Shown in pieces: positions 16,791 through 24,989 of a DNA stretch of 64,000 bases. A program made the translations under genes and the position numbers. Below the pieces are notes generated by a model. The model ran no database searches, was not told where the DNA came from, and saw nothing but the letters and a program-made list of their open reading frames with translations. Numbering within the stretch: position 1 is the stretch's first letter; the number at the start of each line of letters is the position of its first letter. The stretch comes from Haloplanus sp. Lineage in GTDB: Archaea > Halobacteriota > Halobacteria > Halobacteriales > Haloferacaceae. The stretch spans positions 38,018-102,017 of the forward strand of contig NZ_JAQCNJ010000006.1 in NCBI RefSeq assembly GCF_028275055.1. The letters are read 5' to 3'.

Positions 16791-17174
16791 ATGAATGGAA
16801 ACACGCCGTACGGAGGCGCGCCGGGAGTCGTCGACGCCGGACAGCGGTCGACGGACGTCGAACTCACTCAGAACCAGCGACAGTCCCTCCAGCGGGCCGT
16901 GGCGGGAATCGTCTCACAGACCCGATCGTACCTGCCCGACAGTTACACCGTCGGGTCGGAGCTATCCTACGGGTCGAACGGACCGACGGCAACCGTCGCC
17001 GTCCGTCCGCCGGCGGGCCATCCCGTGAGCGCGGGGTTCGCGCCCGACCTCGACGATCTCGAAACCGGACTGGAGACCGACGAACGCGACGAGGTCGCGC
17101 GCGGACTGGCCGCGAGCGCCGCGCTTCAGGTGATGGATGCCGTCGGCGACGGTATCACGCCGACCGCTCGCTGA
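16791..17174 (+). CDS. DUF5811 family protein
   Basis: The product has 127 residues from the ATG at 16791; an in-frame ATG at 16692 gives an unlikely basic extension, and an AT-rich TTTTTA lies about 34 nt before 16791. The sequence (RSYLPDSYTVGSELSYG, ATVAVRPPAGHPVSAGF, GLAASAALQVMDAVGD) matches the haloarchaeal DUF5811 family of unknown function. It is soluble and acidic. Its 3' end overlaps the end of a small membrane protein gene on the other strand. Confidence 0.8.
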   Translation: MNGNTPYGGAPGVVDAGQRSTDVELTQNQRQSLQRAVAGIVSQTRSYLPDSYTVGSELSYGSNGPTATVAVRPPAGHPVSAGFAPDLDDLETGLETDERDEVARGLAASAALQVMDAVGDGITPTAR

Positions 17175-17374
17175 CGTTTTTCTCGTTCGCCGTCGGCGGG
17201 GCGATCAGGACCGCATAACAGAACAGGAGCGCCGACGGCCGTCGGTGTCGCCGTCACCGCCGACACGAACGCCCCGAGAAGCAACGGCACCGGGAGCAGT
17301 GCCAGCAACAGGTCATACCGGGACGGTGTTGTCGGTAGGCTGATACTGTCGCTCTGGGGCGTTTGAACGCTCAT
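17126..17374 (-). CDS. Small haloarchaeal membrane protein, apparent frameshift near its end
   Basis: From the ATG at 17374 the protein reads MSVQTPQSDSISLPTTPSRYDLLLALLPVPLLLGAF, the typical start of a short two-helix haloarchaeal membrane protein. In the annotated frame the hydrophobic second helix breaks off at APVLLCGPDRPADG and becomes basic. One base out of phase the same DNA gives LLFCYAVLIAPPTANEKN, a plausible second helix and tail ending at 17155. A one-base indel around 17215-17235 is therefore likely, either a real mutation or a sequence error. The last bases overlap DUF5811 on the opposite strand. Confidence 0.55.
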   Translation of the reverse strand: MSVQTPQSDSISLPTTPSRYDLLLALLPVPLLLGAFVSAVTATPTAVGAPVLLCGPDRPADGEREKRQRAVGVIPSPTASIT

Positions 17375-17519
17375 ACGTACTCACTCCACCTTTTGATTGC
17401 TAATTTGTAAACTAAAACGTTTCGCCGAGCGTATCTGAGGAGTCGACCGAACGTTCAAAAAACCACCGTAAATAATATGGATACGTTACTTCGGGCCATC
17501 GGTCCGGGCGCGGCTCGGC

Positions 17520-19322
17520 TTACTTCCCCCAGAACGGATCCCGCCGCCGGTGGTTGTCGAGAAAGCCTTGGAGCGCCTCGAGTTCGTCGGCGGCGATTTC
17601 GTCGGTCAGTTCCTGTTCGAGGATCTTCGCGTGTTTCTCGGGCACGTCGACCCAGAGCTCATCACCCTCGTCGATCCCGCGGCCGACGGTCGGGCCGTCG
17701 ATGGCGACGCTGACGCGTTCGCCCGCCCGCGCCTCGTCGACGTCGTCGCCCTGTTTCTGGATGCCGCTCAACTGACCGACACGGTCGAACTCGTTGCCGT
17801 CGAAGCCGCCGACGTAGGAGTTGTTCTGGAGGGTGCCCGAGAGCACCTCGACGCCGACGACGGCGGGGTCGGACTGGCGGAAGACGTGGTCGTCAAGGAT
17901 CCGGAAGCGGGCGGGCCGGACGATCTTGTCGAGAACGGTCTCCTGTTGGGCGCGCTGGCGTTCCTCGATAAACGTCTCGTAGTCCTCGACCAGTTGGTAG
18001 ATCACGTCGTCGTGGAACAAACGTACGCCGCCCTCCTCGAGTTCGCGCTCGGCGTTCGCGAGAACGTCGACGTTGAACCCGAGGATCACTTGATGTTCGG
18101 CGCCGTCGGCGGTGCTGGCGACGGCCACGTCGCGGGGGGCCACGTCGCCGACCTCCGCCCGAAGGATCGGCACCTCGGCATCGACGAGAGCGTTTGCGAT
18201 CGCCTCCAGACTGCCGAGCGTGTCGGCTTTGACGACGACGCCGTTCTCCTCGGTCTCGACCTCGATCTCGGCGAGTTCGGACTCTACATCCGCGGCGACG
18301 GCCGCCCGCTCGCGGTCGCGAACGACCCGGACGGGAGCGCCGGCCATGGCCTCGGCTAGATCGGGGGCGGCGATCTTCACCCCGGCGGCGGCGGCGACGG
18401 CGTCGACCCGTCCGAACCGCTTCTCCGCGCGGATCTCGGCCAGCGGCTTGGGTTGGAGGAGCGCTCGCACCTCGGTCACGATGGGGTCGCCGGTCCCCCC
18501 GACGACGATCTCGTCGCCCTCGCGGATCGTCCCGTCGTACATCACCGCATCGAGGGTGGTGCCGAAGCCTTTCTCCTCTTTCACCTCAAGGACCGTCCCC
18601 GCGCCAGGGCCGTCCACGTCGATCGTCATCTGTTCTTTCATGTACCGCTGTGACAACCCCATCAACACGGTCAGGAGGTCAGGGACCCCCTCGTCGGTCA
18701 TCGCGGAGACGGGGACGACACCGATGTTGCCTTGGAAGTCTTGGACCCGCCAGTAGAGGTCGGCCGAGAAGCCCGAGTCGGAGAGTTGGCCGATGATCTC
18801 GTAGAGGTTTTCGTCGAGTCGGGAGCGGGCGCGATCGCTCTGTGACTCGTAGGAGACCTGTATCGGCTCGCCGTCCTGTGGGTTCCACCCCGGTGTGGTG
18901 TCGATCTTGTTGGCCGCGACGACAAACGGCGTCCCGGTCCGTTTGAGAATGTCGATGGCCTCCTCGGTCTGGGGCTGGAAGCCGTCGTTTACGTCGACGA
19001 CGAGAATAGCGATGTCGGCGAGTGCGCCGCCGCGCGAACGAAGCGTCGAGAAGGAGTGGTGGCCGGGCGTGTCGATAAACAACAGCCCGGGCAGATCGAA
19101 GTCGTCGGGATCGACGAGGCTGCCGGCGATCCCCGAGATGGTGTCGAGGGGGACCGCAGTCGCCCCGATGTGCTGGGTTATCGCGCCGGCCTCGCCCTCA
19201 CTGACCGCCGAGCCGCGGATCGTATCAAGCAGGCTGGTCTTCCCGTGGTCGACGTGCCCGAGCACGGCGACGATGGGGGTTCGAAGTGCGTCCGGTCGGT
19301 CGCGTGTGTCCGAATCTGACAT
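17520..19322 (-). CDS. infB: Translation initiation factor aIF5B
   Basis: The ATG at 19322 gives 600 residues. G-domain motifs are GHVDHGKT (22-29), DTPGH and NKIDTTPGW. The domain order (G, domain II with a beta barrel, a Rossmann-like domain III, a long helix and domain IV) and the length fit archaeal aIF5B, the GTPase that promotes subunit joining and initiator tRNA placement. An open in-frame extension to 19388 is not needed. It is divergent from the PRC-barrel/nob1 pair. Confidence 0.95.
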   Translation of the reverse strand: MSDSDTRDRPDALRTPIVAVLGHVDHGKTSLLDTIRGSAVSEGEAGAITQHIGATAVPLDTISGIAGSLVDPDDFDLPGLLFIDTPGHHSFSTLRSRGGALADIAILVVDVNDGFQPQTEEAIDILKRTGTPFVVAANKIDTTPGWNPQDGEPIQVSYESQSDRARSRLDENLYEIIGQLSDSGFSADLYWRVQDFQGNIGVVPVSAMTDEGVPDLLTVLMGLSQRYMKEQMTIDVDGPGAGTVLEVKEEKGFGTTLDAVMYDGTIREGDEIVVGGTGDPIVTEVRALLQPKPLAEIRAEKRFGRVDAVAAAAGVKIAAPDLAEAMAGAPVRVVRDRERAAVAADVESELAEIEVETEENGVVVKADTLGSLEAIANALVDAEVPILRAEVGDVAPRDVAVASTADGAEHQVILGFNVDVLANAERELEEGGVRLFHDDVIYQLVEDYETFIEERQRAQQETVLDKIVRPARFRILDDHVFRQSDPAVVGVEVLSGTLQNNSYVGGFDGNEFDRVGQLSGIQKQGDDVDEARAGERVSVAIDGPTVGRGIDEGDELWVDVPEKHAKILEQELTDEIAADELEALQGFLDNHRRRDPFWGK

Positions 19323-19456
19323 GGTGTCCCCCGACAGAAGGTTGCTTAGTGGGCAAGAGCCGTGGACCGAAGTTAAGTCTTTCAACATCCCCTCACGCCG
19401 CTCGCTGCGGTGTCGGCCCCGTGGCGTTTAAGTTCGTGCCCTCGAATATCACGCCC

Positions 19457-19702
19457 ATGTCCAACGTACTCGCGGAAAACCTTTCGGGGAAGTCCGTGAT
19501 GGGTTCCGATGGAACCGAACTCGGGATGTTGTACAACATCACGATGAACCTGAACACTGGCGCGCTGAACGACCTGCTCGTGTCTCCCAACGAACAGTTC
19601 TCCGCGTCCGACTCCCGCTTCCAGCAGGACGACCAGGGGCGACTCCACGTCCCCGTCTCCCGTGTGCAAGCGGTGAAAGACTATATCGTTATCGACCGGT
19701 AG
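19457..19702 (+). CDS. PRC-barrel domain protein
   Basis: Starting at the ATG 19457, this 81-residue protein (MSNVLAENLSGKSVMGSDGTELGML) is a single PRC-barrel, a small beta-barrel found in photosynthetic reaction-centre H subunits and the RNA-metabolism protein RimM. Its stop codon is directly followed by the ATG of nob1 (TAGATG). This suggests one transcript and perhaps a shared role in rRNA maturation. The direct binding partner is unknown. Confidence 0.85.
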   Translation: MSNVLAENLSGKSVMGSDGTELGMLYNITMNLNTGALNDLLVSPNEQFSASDSRFQQDDQGRLHVPVSRVQAVKDYIVIDR

Positions 19703-20161
19703 ATGCACGTTCTCGACTCCTCAGCGTTTATCCACGAGTACCACACCTCAGAGTCGATGGCTTCCATCCCCGCGGTTGAGGAGGAACTCGAAGACGAGAG
19801 CGCCTACCGCTTCGACGCCATGGAGGGTGCGGGGATGCACATCCACATCCCGGCCGACAACACCGTCGAGACCATCGAACGGGCGGCCATCGAGACGGGT
19901 GACGGCGAGGAACTCTCCGATACCGACGTGCGTCTCGTCGCCACCGCCTTCGAACTCGACGGGACGCTCGTCACCGACGACTACGCGATGCAGAACGTCG
20001 CCGAACATCTCGGCGTCGTCGTCGAGGTGATCGCCCGTGAGGGCATCTCCGAACAACGCGACTGGCGGTTCCAGTGCCAAGGTTGTGGCCGCGAGTTCGA
20101 CGACCACCGCGACCGTTGTCCCATCTGTGGGAGCGACCTCTCGCGAAAGAACCCCGCCTGA
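19703..20161 (+). CDS. nob1: rRNA maturation endonuclease Nob1
   Basis: This 152-residue protein has a PIN domain with acidic catalytic residues (MHVLDSSAF, SDTDVRLVA, LVTDDYAM). A C-terminal zinc ribbon has CxxC pairs (FQCQGCG and CPICGSD). Nob1 cuts precursor 16S rRNA at its 3' end during small-subunit maturation. It follows the PRC-barrel gene with no intervening base. A GC-rich inverted repeat starts at its stop codon. Confidence 0.92.
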   Translation: MHVLDSSAFIHEYHTSESMASIPAVEEELEDESAYRFDAMEGAGMHIHIPADNTVETIERAAIETGDGEELSDTDVRLVATAFELDGTLVTDDYAMQNVAEHLGVVVEVIAREGISEQRDWRFQCQGCGREFDDHRDRCPICGSDLSRKNPA

Positions 20162-20207
20162 GAGGCGAGCGCCGCGCCCTCGGGCCGCCCGGGCCTCGTC
20201 GCCTCTC
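20160..20207. terminator. GC-rich stem-loop after nob1
   Basis: Perfect 9-bp arms GAGAGGCGA (20160-20168) and TCGCCTCTC (20199-20207) enclose a further GGGCC/GGCCC pairing. No clear T tract follows, so termination is only one possibility; it may instead stabilise the mRNA end. The rest of the 156-nt gap holds a TTTTAC box about 26 nt before the next gene. Confidence 0.35.
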
Positions 20208-20317
20208 CCCAACGAAACACGACACCGCGCCTTCGTGATGCCTTTCCCGTCCACCCGTGGCGTGATCGTTCGGTGTCCCGGCGTGTCCATTTTACCCCTC
20301 GGGGTCGGTGGTGTGGT

Positions 20318-21352
20318 ATGCGCGCCGCAACGTATCACGGTCCCGGCGATATCCGGATCGAGGAGCGTCCAAAGCCCGAACTCGAGGCCCCAACCGACGC
20401 CATCGTCCGCGTCACCCACACCGCGGTCTGTGGCTCAGACCTGTGGTTCTACCGCGGCGAGAGCGACCGGGAGGTCGGCTCGGCTGTCGGCCACGAGCCT
20501 ATGGGAATCGTCGAGGCGGTCGGTGACGACGTGCGCTCGGTCAACCCTGGTGACCGCGTACTCGCCCCCTTTCGGATCAGTTGTGGCGCCTGTGAGTTCT
20601 GTCGGAAAGGCCTGCACACCTCCTGTGTCGACGGTGATTCGTGGGGCGGGGCGAACGGCGGTGGGCAGGGCGAATACGTCCGTTCGACCCACGCCGACGG
20701 CACGCTCGTTCGGGTTCCCGACCGCCACGCCGACGACGAGGACACCCTCCGGGCGCTTCTCCCGTTGACCGACGTGTTGGGGACGGGCCACCACGCCGCC
20801 ACCAGTGCCGGCGTCGACGCCGGGGCCACCTGCGTCGTCGTCGGCGACGGCGCGGTCGGCCTGTGTGCGGTTCTCGCCGCCCGCCGCCTCGGCGCGGAGC
20901 GAATCGTCGCCGTTGGCCACCACGAGGACCGTCTCGCCGTCGCCGAGGAGTTCGGCGCGACCGACACCGTTGCCGCCCGCGGCGACACGGCCATCGAACG
21001 GGTCCAGGAACTGACCCACGGCGGCGCGAATCACGTCGTCGAGTGTGTCGGCGCGTCGTCGTCGATGAACGCCGCCATCTCGATGGCTCGTCCCGGCGGC
21101 ACCGTTGGCTACGTCGGCGTCCCCCACGGCGTCGACGAACTCGACCTGTACGGCATGTTCGGCGACAACGTAACCCTCCGTGGCGGCGTCGCCCCCGTCC
21201 GGGCCTACACCGAGGAACTGATGGCCGACGTACTGGACGGCACGCTTGACCCCTCGCCGGTCTTCACCGAGACGGTCGGCCTCGACGGAGTCCCCGAGGG
21301 CTACCGGCTGATGGACGACCGCGAGGCGATCAAGGTGCTCGTGAAGCCGTAA
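20318..21352 (+). CDS. Zinc-dependent alcohol dehydrogenase family protein
   Basis: The product is a 344-residue MDR-type dehydrogenase. Catalytic-zinc ligands are Cys38 (VCGSD) and His59-Glu60 (GHE), and the structural zinc is held by Cys89, Cys92, Cys95 and Cys103 (CGACEFCRKGLHTSC). The cofactor fold shows VVVGDGAVGLCAVLAARRLGA, the NAD(P)-binding Rossmann loop. Substrates could be alcohols, aldehydes or threonine-like compounds; none can be chosen from sequence. It is followed 47 nt later by the Rieske-fusion gene and then OsmC in the same direction, suggesting a redox or detoxification group. Confidence 0.85.
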   Translation: MRAATYHGPGDIRIEERPKPELEAPTDAIVRVTHTAVCGSDLWFYRGESDREVGSAVGHEPMGIVEAVGDDVRSVNPGDRVLAPFRISCGACEFCRKGLHTSCVDGDSWGGANGGGQGEYVRSTHADGTLVRVPDRHADDEDTLRALLPLTDVLGTGHHAATSAGVDAGATCVVVGDGAVGLCAVLAARRLGAERIVAVGHHEDRLAVAEEFGATDTVAARGDTAIERVQELTHGGANHVVECVGASSSMNAAISMARPGGTVGYVGVPHGVDELDLYGMFGDNVTLRGGVAPVRAYTEELMADVLDGTLDPSPVFTETVGLDGVPEGYRLMDDREAIKVLVKP

Positions 21353-21399
21353 CGGGCACGCGAGCCACGCTTATTCCCCTCGGTGCGCTATGGCGTGCT

Positions 21400-23142
21400 A
21401 TGACCGGATTCGAACGCGTCGCCGCCGCCGACGAGGCCCGCGAGGCGAGTCCGCAGGTCGTCACCGCCGACGGTCGACCCATCGGTCTCTTCTACCACGA
21501 GGGATCGTTTCACGCCGTCGACAACCGCTGTCCCCACATGGGCTTTCCCCTCGCCGAGGGGTCCGTCGACGACGGCATTCTCACCTGCCCGTGGCACCAC
21601 GCCCGTTTTGAACTCTCCTGTGGTGATACGCTCGACCCATTCGCCGACGACGTCACCGCCTTCCCGGTCGAGGTGCGGGACGGCGACGTGTACGTCGATC
21701 CACATCCCGACCGCGAGACGCCGCCGGCGACCCATTGGGAGGAGCGCCTCGACCACGGCCTCCGGGAGTCACTCGACCTCGTCGTTGCCAAGGCGGTTCT
21801 TGGCCTCGACGACGCCGGCGTCGCGCCGACGGTCCCCTTGGAGGTGGGGACGGCCTTCGGGACACGGTACCGCGAGAACGGGTGGGGCAGGGGGCTGACG
21901 ACGATGACGGCGATGGCGAACCTCCACGACGCCCTCCGGCCCGAGGACCGGCGGCGGGCCCGCTACGTCGGCCTCGGAGCGGTGGCCGACGACTGCGCCG
22001 GCGAACCCCCCTTCTTCGTTCAGGAGCCGTTGTCGACCGACGGCGTCGCCCCCGACCGCCTCGCCGACTGGTTCAGAGAAACGATCGAGCTTCGGGACGC
22101 CGACGGCGCGGAGCGGGTACTCCGGGCGGCCATCGCGAGCGACGCCGACGAGTCGGCACTCGCCGGAACCGTTGTTGCCGCGGCGACCGACCACCGGTAT
22201 CTCGACTCCGGTCACCGCCTCGACTTCGCGAACAAGGCCTTCGAACTGCTGGACCGGATCGGCTGGGACCACGCCGACGCCGTTCTCCCCAGCCTCGTGC
22301 CCGCGCTCGCCTCGGCCGACCGCGCCGAGGAGCGGTCGGCGTGGCGCCAACCCGTCGACGTGGCCGGCCTCGTCGTCGAGGCGAGCGACGCGCTTCCCGA
22401 CCTGATCGAGACCGGCGAGAAGAAGACGTGGACCGAACCGGACGGCTTCGTCGACCGGCTCCTCGCCGACGACCCCCACGCTGTGATGGATACGTTGACC
22501 GACGCCATCGAGGCGGGGGCGAGCGCCGCCGCCCTCGCCCGAGCGGTCGCCGACGCCGCCGCCAGACGGGTCGCGCAGTTCGGCACGGCAAACGAGTTCC
22601 GCGACTGGAACACAGTGCATCACACCTACACGTACGCGAACGCGGTCTGTGGCCTCGCTGGGCGCACCGACGCCCCCGAACTCTACCGCGCCGTTTTCGA
22701 CGGAGCGATGAGCGTCTACCTCGACCGCTTTCTCAACACGCCGCCAGCCCCCCTGCCCGATCCCGACGGCGACGCCGACCCGGACGCCGTTCTCGACGAC
22801 CTGTTGGAGACGTTCGAGGTTGAGGCCGACGACACCGTGTCCCGCGCCGGCCGACTCGTGGCCGAGTATCTCGCGGCCGGTGGCGACGCCGCCGGTCTGA
22901 AGCGCGCGATCGGCGAGGCGCTGTTGCGCGAGGACGTCGGCTTCCACCCGCGACAGAACGTCGAGGCGGCCGTGTCCCGGTACGACGCTGCGGCCGCGAA
23001 CGGTCGGGAGCGCCGAGGACGCGCCCACCTCGTCGCGACGGCGCGTTACCTCGCGGCCCACACGCCCACCCGTCGAGAGGGCGAACAGACCTTCCGGATG
23101 GCCCAGCGCCTCGCCAGAGGCGAGACCCTTCACGAGGCCTGA
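21400..23142 (+). CDS. Rieske [2Fe-2S] domain fused to a large helical domain
   Basis: This 580-residue protein has an N-terminal Rieske domain (residues about 1-110). Its cluster ligands are Cys44-x-His46 (CPHMG) and Cys63-xx-His66 (CPWHH). The other 470 residues are Ala-rich and mainly helical, with no transmembrane segment, and hold recurring His-containing segments (YLDSGHRLDFANKAFELLD, NTVHHTYTYANAV). The Rieske domain passes electrons in dioxygenases and ferredoxins, but the usual Fe-binding catalytic domain of ring hydroxylases is not visible. The helical domain may bind its own cofactor or substrate. It lies between the Zn-dehydrogenase and OsmC genes, in the same direction. Confidence 0.75.
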   Translation: MTGFERVAAADEAREASPQVVTADGRPIGLFYHEGSFHAVDNRCPHMGFPLAEGSVDDGILTCPWHHARFELSCGDTLDPFADDVTAFPVEVRDGDVYVDPHPDRETPPATHWEERLDHGLRESLDLVVAKAVLGLDDAGVAPTVPLEVGTAFGTRYRENGWGRGLTTMTAMANLHDALRPEDRRRARYVGLGAVADDCAGEPPFFVQEPLSTDGVAPDRLADWFRETIELRDADGAERVLRAAIASDADESALAGTVVAAATDHRYLDSGHRLDFANKAFELLDRIGWDHADAVLPSLVPALASADRAEERSAWRQPVDVAGLVVEASDALPDLIETGEKKTWTEPDGFVDRLLADDPHAVMDTLTDAIEAGASAAALARAVADAAARRVAQFGTANEFRDWNTVHHTYTYANAVCGLAGRTDAPELYRAVFDGAMSVYLDRFLNTPPAPLPDPDGDADPDAVLDDLLETFEVEADDTVSRAGRLVAEYLAAGGDAAGLKRAIGEALLREDVGFHPRQNVEAAVSRYDAAAANGRERRGRAHLVATARYLAAHTPTRREGEQTFRMAQRLARGETLHEA

Positions 23143-23182
23143 CGCCCGGAACGCTTTTTCTCCCGCTCAATCCACGGTACAC

Positions 23183-23704
23183 ATGGCGAGGAATCTCCAC
23201 GAGCGACAGGCACCGCTGAAAGAAACCTACGAGTCCGACCCCGAGGCGGCGCAGGTGACGCTCACGGCCACCGGTGACGAGGCGGCAGACGCGACGGCCT
23301 GCAGTGTCGCGGTGGGTGAGGCCGTCTACGAGGCGGAACTCCACGAGGGCGCGGGTGGCTCCGGCACCGCGGCCTGTTCGGGCGACCTCCTGCTCGGTGC
23401 GCTCGCCGCCTGTTCGCAACTGACCGCACAGGCGGTGATCGAAAACTTCGGCGTCGACGCCACGGTGTCGGTCCGTGTCGAGGGCGACCTGGATCTCCGG
23501 GGAACGATGGGTGTCGCCGACGTCCCTGTCGGGTTTCAGGACATCCGCCTCGACGCGACGCTATCGGGTGACCTCGACCCGGAGACGGCGGCGGCGATTC
23601 AGGAGGCGACCGAGCGGTACTGTGTGGTGTACCGGACGCTGGTCGACACGCCGGACGCGACCACCGAATGGGCGTTCGAAAAAAGCGCCGAGGATGAGAT
23701 TTGA
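23183..23704 (+). CDS. OsmC family protein
   Basis: The 173-residue protein carries the OsmC fold: GDLLLGALAACSQLTAQAVIENFG with a conserved Cys in helix 2 and a second Cys in ERYCVVYRTL. The paired cysteines of OsmC/Ohr proteins reduce organic hydroperoxides. It ends the dehydrogenase-Rieske-OsmC run. The last 19 nt of the coding region are also the 3' end of the tRNA-Ser gene on the other strand, an unusual overlap. Confidence 0.85.
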   Translation: MARNLHERQAPLKETYESDPEAAQVTLTATGDEAADATACSVAVGEAVYEAELHEGAGGSGTAACSGDLLLGALAACSQLTAQAVIENFGVDATVSVRVEGDLDLRGTMGVADVPVGFQDIRLDATLSGDLDPETAAAIQEATERYCVVYRTLVDTPDATTEWAFEKSAEDEI

Positions 23705-23771
23705 ACTCATGTGTCCTGAACGGACAGTTGCTCTCGAAGCAACCGCCTTGGCCGGGCTAGGCTACCTCGGC
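23686..23771 (-). tRNA. tRNA-Ser (anticodon CGA)
   Basis: Read on the minus strand, a 7-bp acceptor stem (GCCGAGG with CCTCGGC) and discriminator G enclose a D arm, an anticodon arm GTTGC-TTCGAGA-GCAAC with anticodon CGA, a long class II variable arm (GTCC..GGAC), and a T arm ATGAG-TTCAAAT-CTCAT. The long variable arm and anticodon identify serine. There is no intron and no encoded CCA. The 3' end overlaps the last codons of the convergent OsmC gene by 19 nt. Confidence 0.95.
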
Positions 23772-23798
23772 ACATGATGAGTATGATCGTGCGGGCGT

Positions 23799-23806
23799 TT
23801 AATCGG
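23799..23806 (-). promoter_or_regulatory. TATA-like box for tRNA-Ser
   Basis: The minus strand reads CGATTAAAC here, centred about 31 nt before the tRNA 5' end at 23771. This is the only AT-rich tract in the short gap. Confidence 0.4.
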
Positions 23807-23868
23807 TTTCGATTCGACGCCGGCTCCCGATCCCGCGGATTGAAGTCGCCGTAGCCCGAGCCGCGACC

Positions 23869-24312
23869 ATGGCGACGGTCGACACGGCGATAAACGCGAT
23901 ACACCTGCTGGTTGCCGGTCTGTGGGCCGGCAGCGTTCTGTTCGTGGCCGGCGGACTGCTGCCCGCCGCCCGCGACGGCGACCTCGGTGCAACGGTGCTC
24001 GGCGGGCTGATCGGTCGCCTCCGGTGGGGGTCACGGGTCGCGTCGGTCGTTCTCTTGCTCACCGGCGGCCATCTCGCTGGAACACGGTACACCGCCGAGA
24101 CGCTCTTTGGGTCTACGCGTGGCTACCTCGTTCTCGCGATGGTCGGGTTGTGGCTCGCCATGGCCGGTCTCATTGAGGCGGGGTCGGGCCGCCTTCTCGA
24201 CGGCGTCGACGAGCGAAGGGTGCGAAAGCCCGCACGCGCGGCGACGCCGTTTTTTGTCGCCGCGACGGGTGCGGCCGTCGGGCTACTCGTTATCGGCGGC
24301 GTCCTGCTCTGA
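23869..24312 (+). CDS. CopD-like four-helix membrane protein
   Basis: The protein has 147 residues with four predicted helices at about 8-29, 55-72, 88-107 and 127-146. An early helix with AINAIHLLVAGLWAGSVLFVAGGLLP carries His and Trp positions seen in the CopD-like transporter domain. Such proteins may handle copper or haem-associated redox in the membrane, but no metal-site pattern is complete here. It stands alone, with no shared operon visible. Confidence 0.6.
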   Translation: MATVDTAINAIHLLVAGLWAGSVLFVAGGLLPAARDGDLGATVLGGLIGRLRWGSRVASVVLLLTGGHLAGTRYTAETLFGSTRGYLVLAMVGLWLAMAGLIEAGSGRLLDGVDERRVRKPARAATPFFVAATGAAVGLLVIGGVLL

Positions 24313-24370
24313 CCGGTAGAAACCGACGCCGACCGCCGGATCCCGGCGGTCGACAGGTTGCCGTGGCGAG

Positions 24371-24514
24371 TTACGTCGTCGGGGTGTGCCGGTCGCCTCG
24401 GCCACGCACCGACGACGAGTCACCGTAGACGATGCGCTCGACGATTTCGTCGAAATCGGGAAGCGTACGGTCACGTGTCGGTTCGTCCGCTGGCACGTGT
24501 GGTACGAGGGTCAT
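24371..24514 (-). CDS. Predicted 47-residue acidic protein
   Basis: From the ATG at 24514 an open frame of 47 codons encodes MTLVPHVPADEPTRDRTLPD, then FDEIVERIVYGDSSSVRGRG and a short polar tail. Codon third positions are G/C-rich and the peptide is acidic and amphipathic, as in real haloarchaeal microproteins. An AT-rich ATAAAAAA tract lies about 40 nt upstream on the minus strand. I do not recognise a family. Confidence 0.4.
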   Translation of the reverse strand: MTLVPHVPADEPTRDRTLPDFDEIVERIVYGDSSSVRGRGDRHTPTT

Positions 24515-24790
24515 CTGCCGTCACCCCGTTCGAACATGACGGCGTTCTGAATAAAAAACGTTCTGCCGCTCCGATCACCGGCTGTGCCCCCGTCTGAGGG
24601 CCACGACAGCCGTCATGACGGTTCTCACCGGGCACCCGCTCCGGACGTCTCGGGCCGGAGGAGCAGACGACCACGGCCGCCGCCGATGGGCCGCGACGGC
24701 GGCCGACACGCCGAGCCACCCGGGCATAGCTCCGGACACACGCCCACGTCACGTCCTGGGCCACACTATCGGCTGCCACGAACCGCATAC
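24515..24790. other. Gene-free gap with a 12-bp palindrome
   Basis: No convincing gene is seen between the 47-residue protein and the TATA box of the next small gene. It holds an AT-rich promoter-like tract (24549-24560, for the minus-strand microprotein) and a perfect palindrome CCGTCATGACGG at 24610-24621. The latter is possibly a protein-binding site, and nothing else stands out. Confidence 0.35.
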
Positions 24791-24800
24791 TTTTTATTTT
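24791..24800 (+). promoter_or_regulatory. TATA box for the small zinc-type protein
   Basis: TTTTTATTTT is centred about 26 nt before the ATG at 24822, which implies a leaderless transcript. Confidence 0.55.
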
Positions 24801-24813
24801 AGGGTTACCTAAA
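24798..24813. promoter_or_regulatory. TTTAGG-GTTA-CCTAAA palindrome, DtxR/iron-box-like operator
   Basis: Perfect 6-bp half-sites with a 4-bp spacer lie between the TATA box and the start codon, so a bound protein would block initiation. The half-sites match DtxR-type boxes and the palindrome at 5339-5352. Regulation by a haloarchaeal Idr/SirR-like factor is inference. Confidence 0.5.
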
Positions 24814-24821
24814 CAGTGTCA

Positions 24822-24989
24822 ATGCCAACTGGTAAACGGTCCCACACGGACGATGACGGGGAGCCACAGTCGCCCGAAACGCCCAGGGTGTCGGTCTGTG
24901 AGAGCTGTCCCGGTCGAACGGTGTTTCTCGAGTCCGGCAACACGGACGGTTGGATCGCAAGCGACCTGACGATGGAACCGACGCGCTAG
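24822..24989 (+). CDS. Small CxxC protein (DUF7331-like)
   Basis: The 55-residue product reads VSVCESCPGRTVF, then LESGNTDGWIASDLTM. The pattern CESCPGRTVF..GNTDGWIASD is conserved in a short haloarchaeal family that I recall as DUF7331. The CxxC pair could bind zinc or iron, with only two cysteines per chain. A likely metal-responsive operator sits directly in its promoter, which hints at a role in metal or redox balance. It is too short for many gene callers. Confidence 0.65.
   Translation: MPTGKRSHTDDDGEPQSPETPRVSVCESCPGRTVFLESGNTDGWIASDLTMEPTR

Noticed and set aside
20161..20230. Rho-independent terminator of the bacterial type after nob1
   Set aside because: The stem-loop is real but lacks a U tract, and archaeal termination usually needs only a T-rich tract. 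It is recorded only as a low-confidence stem-loop.
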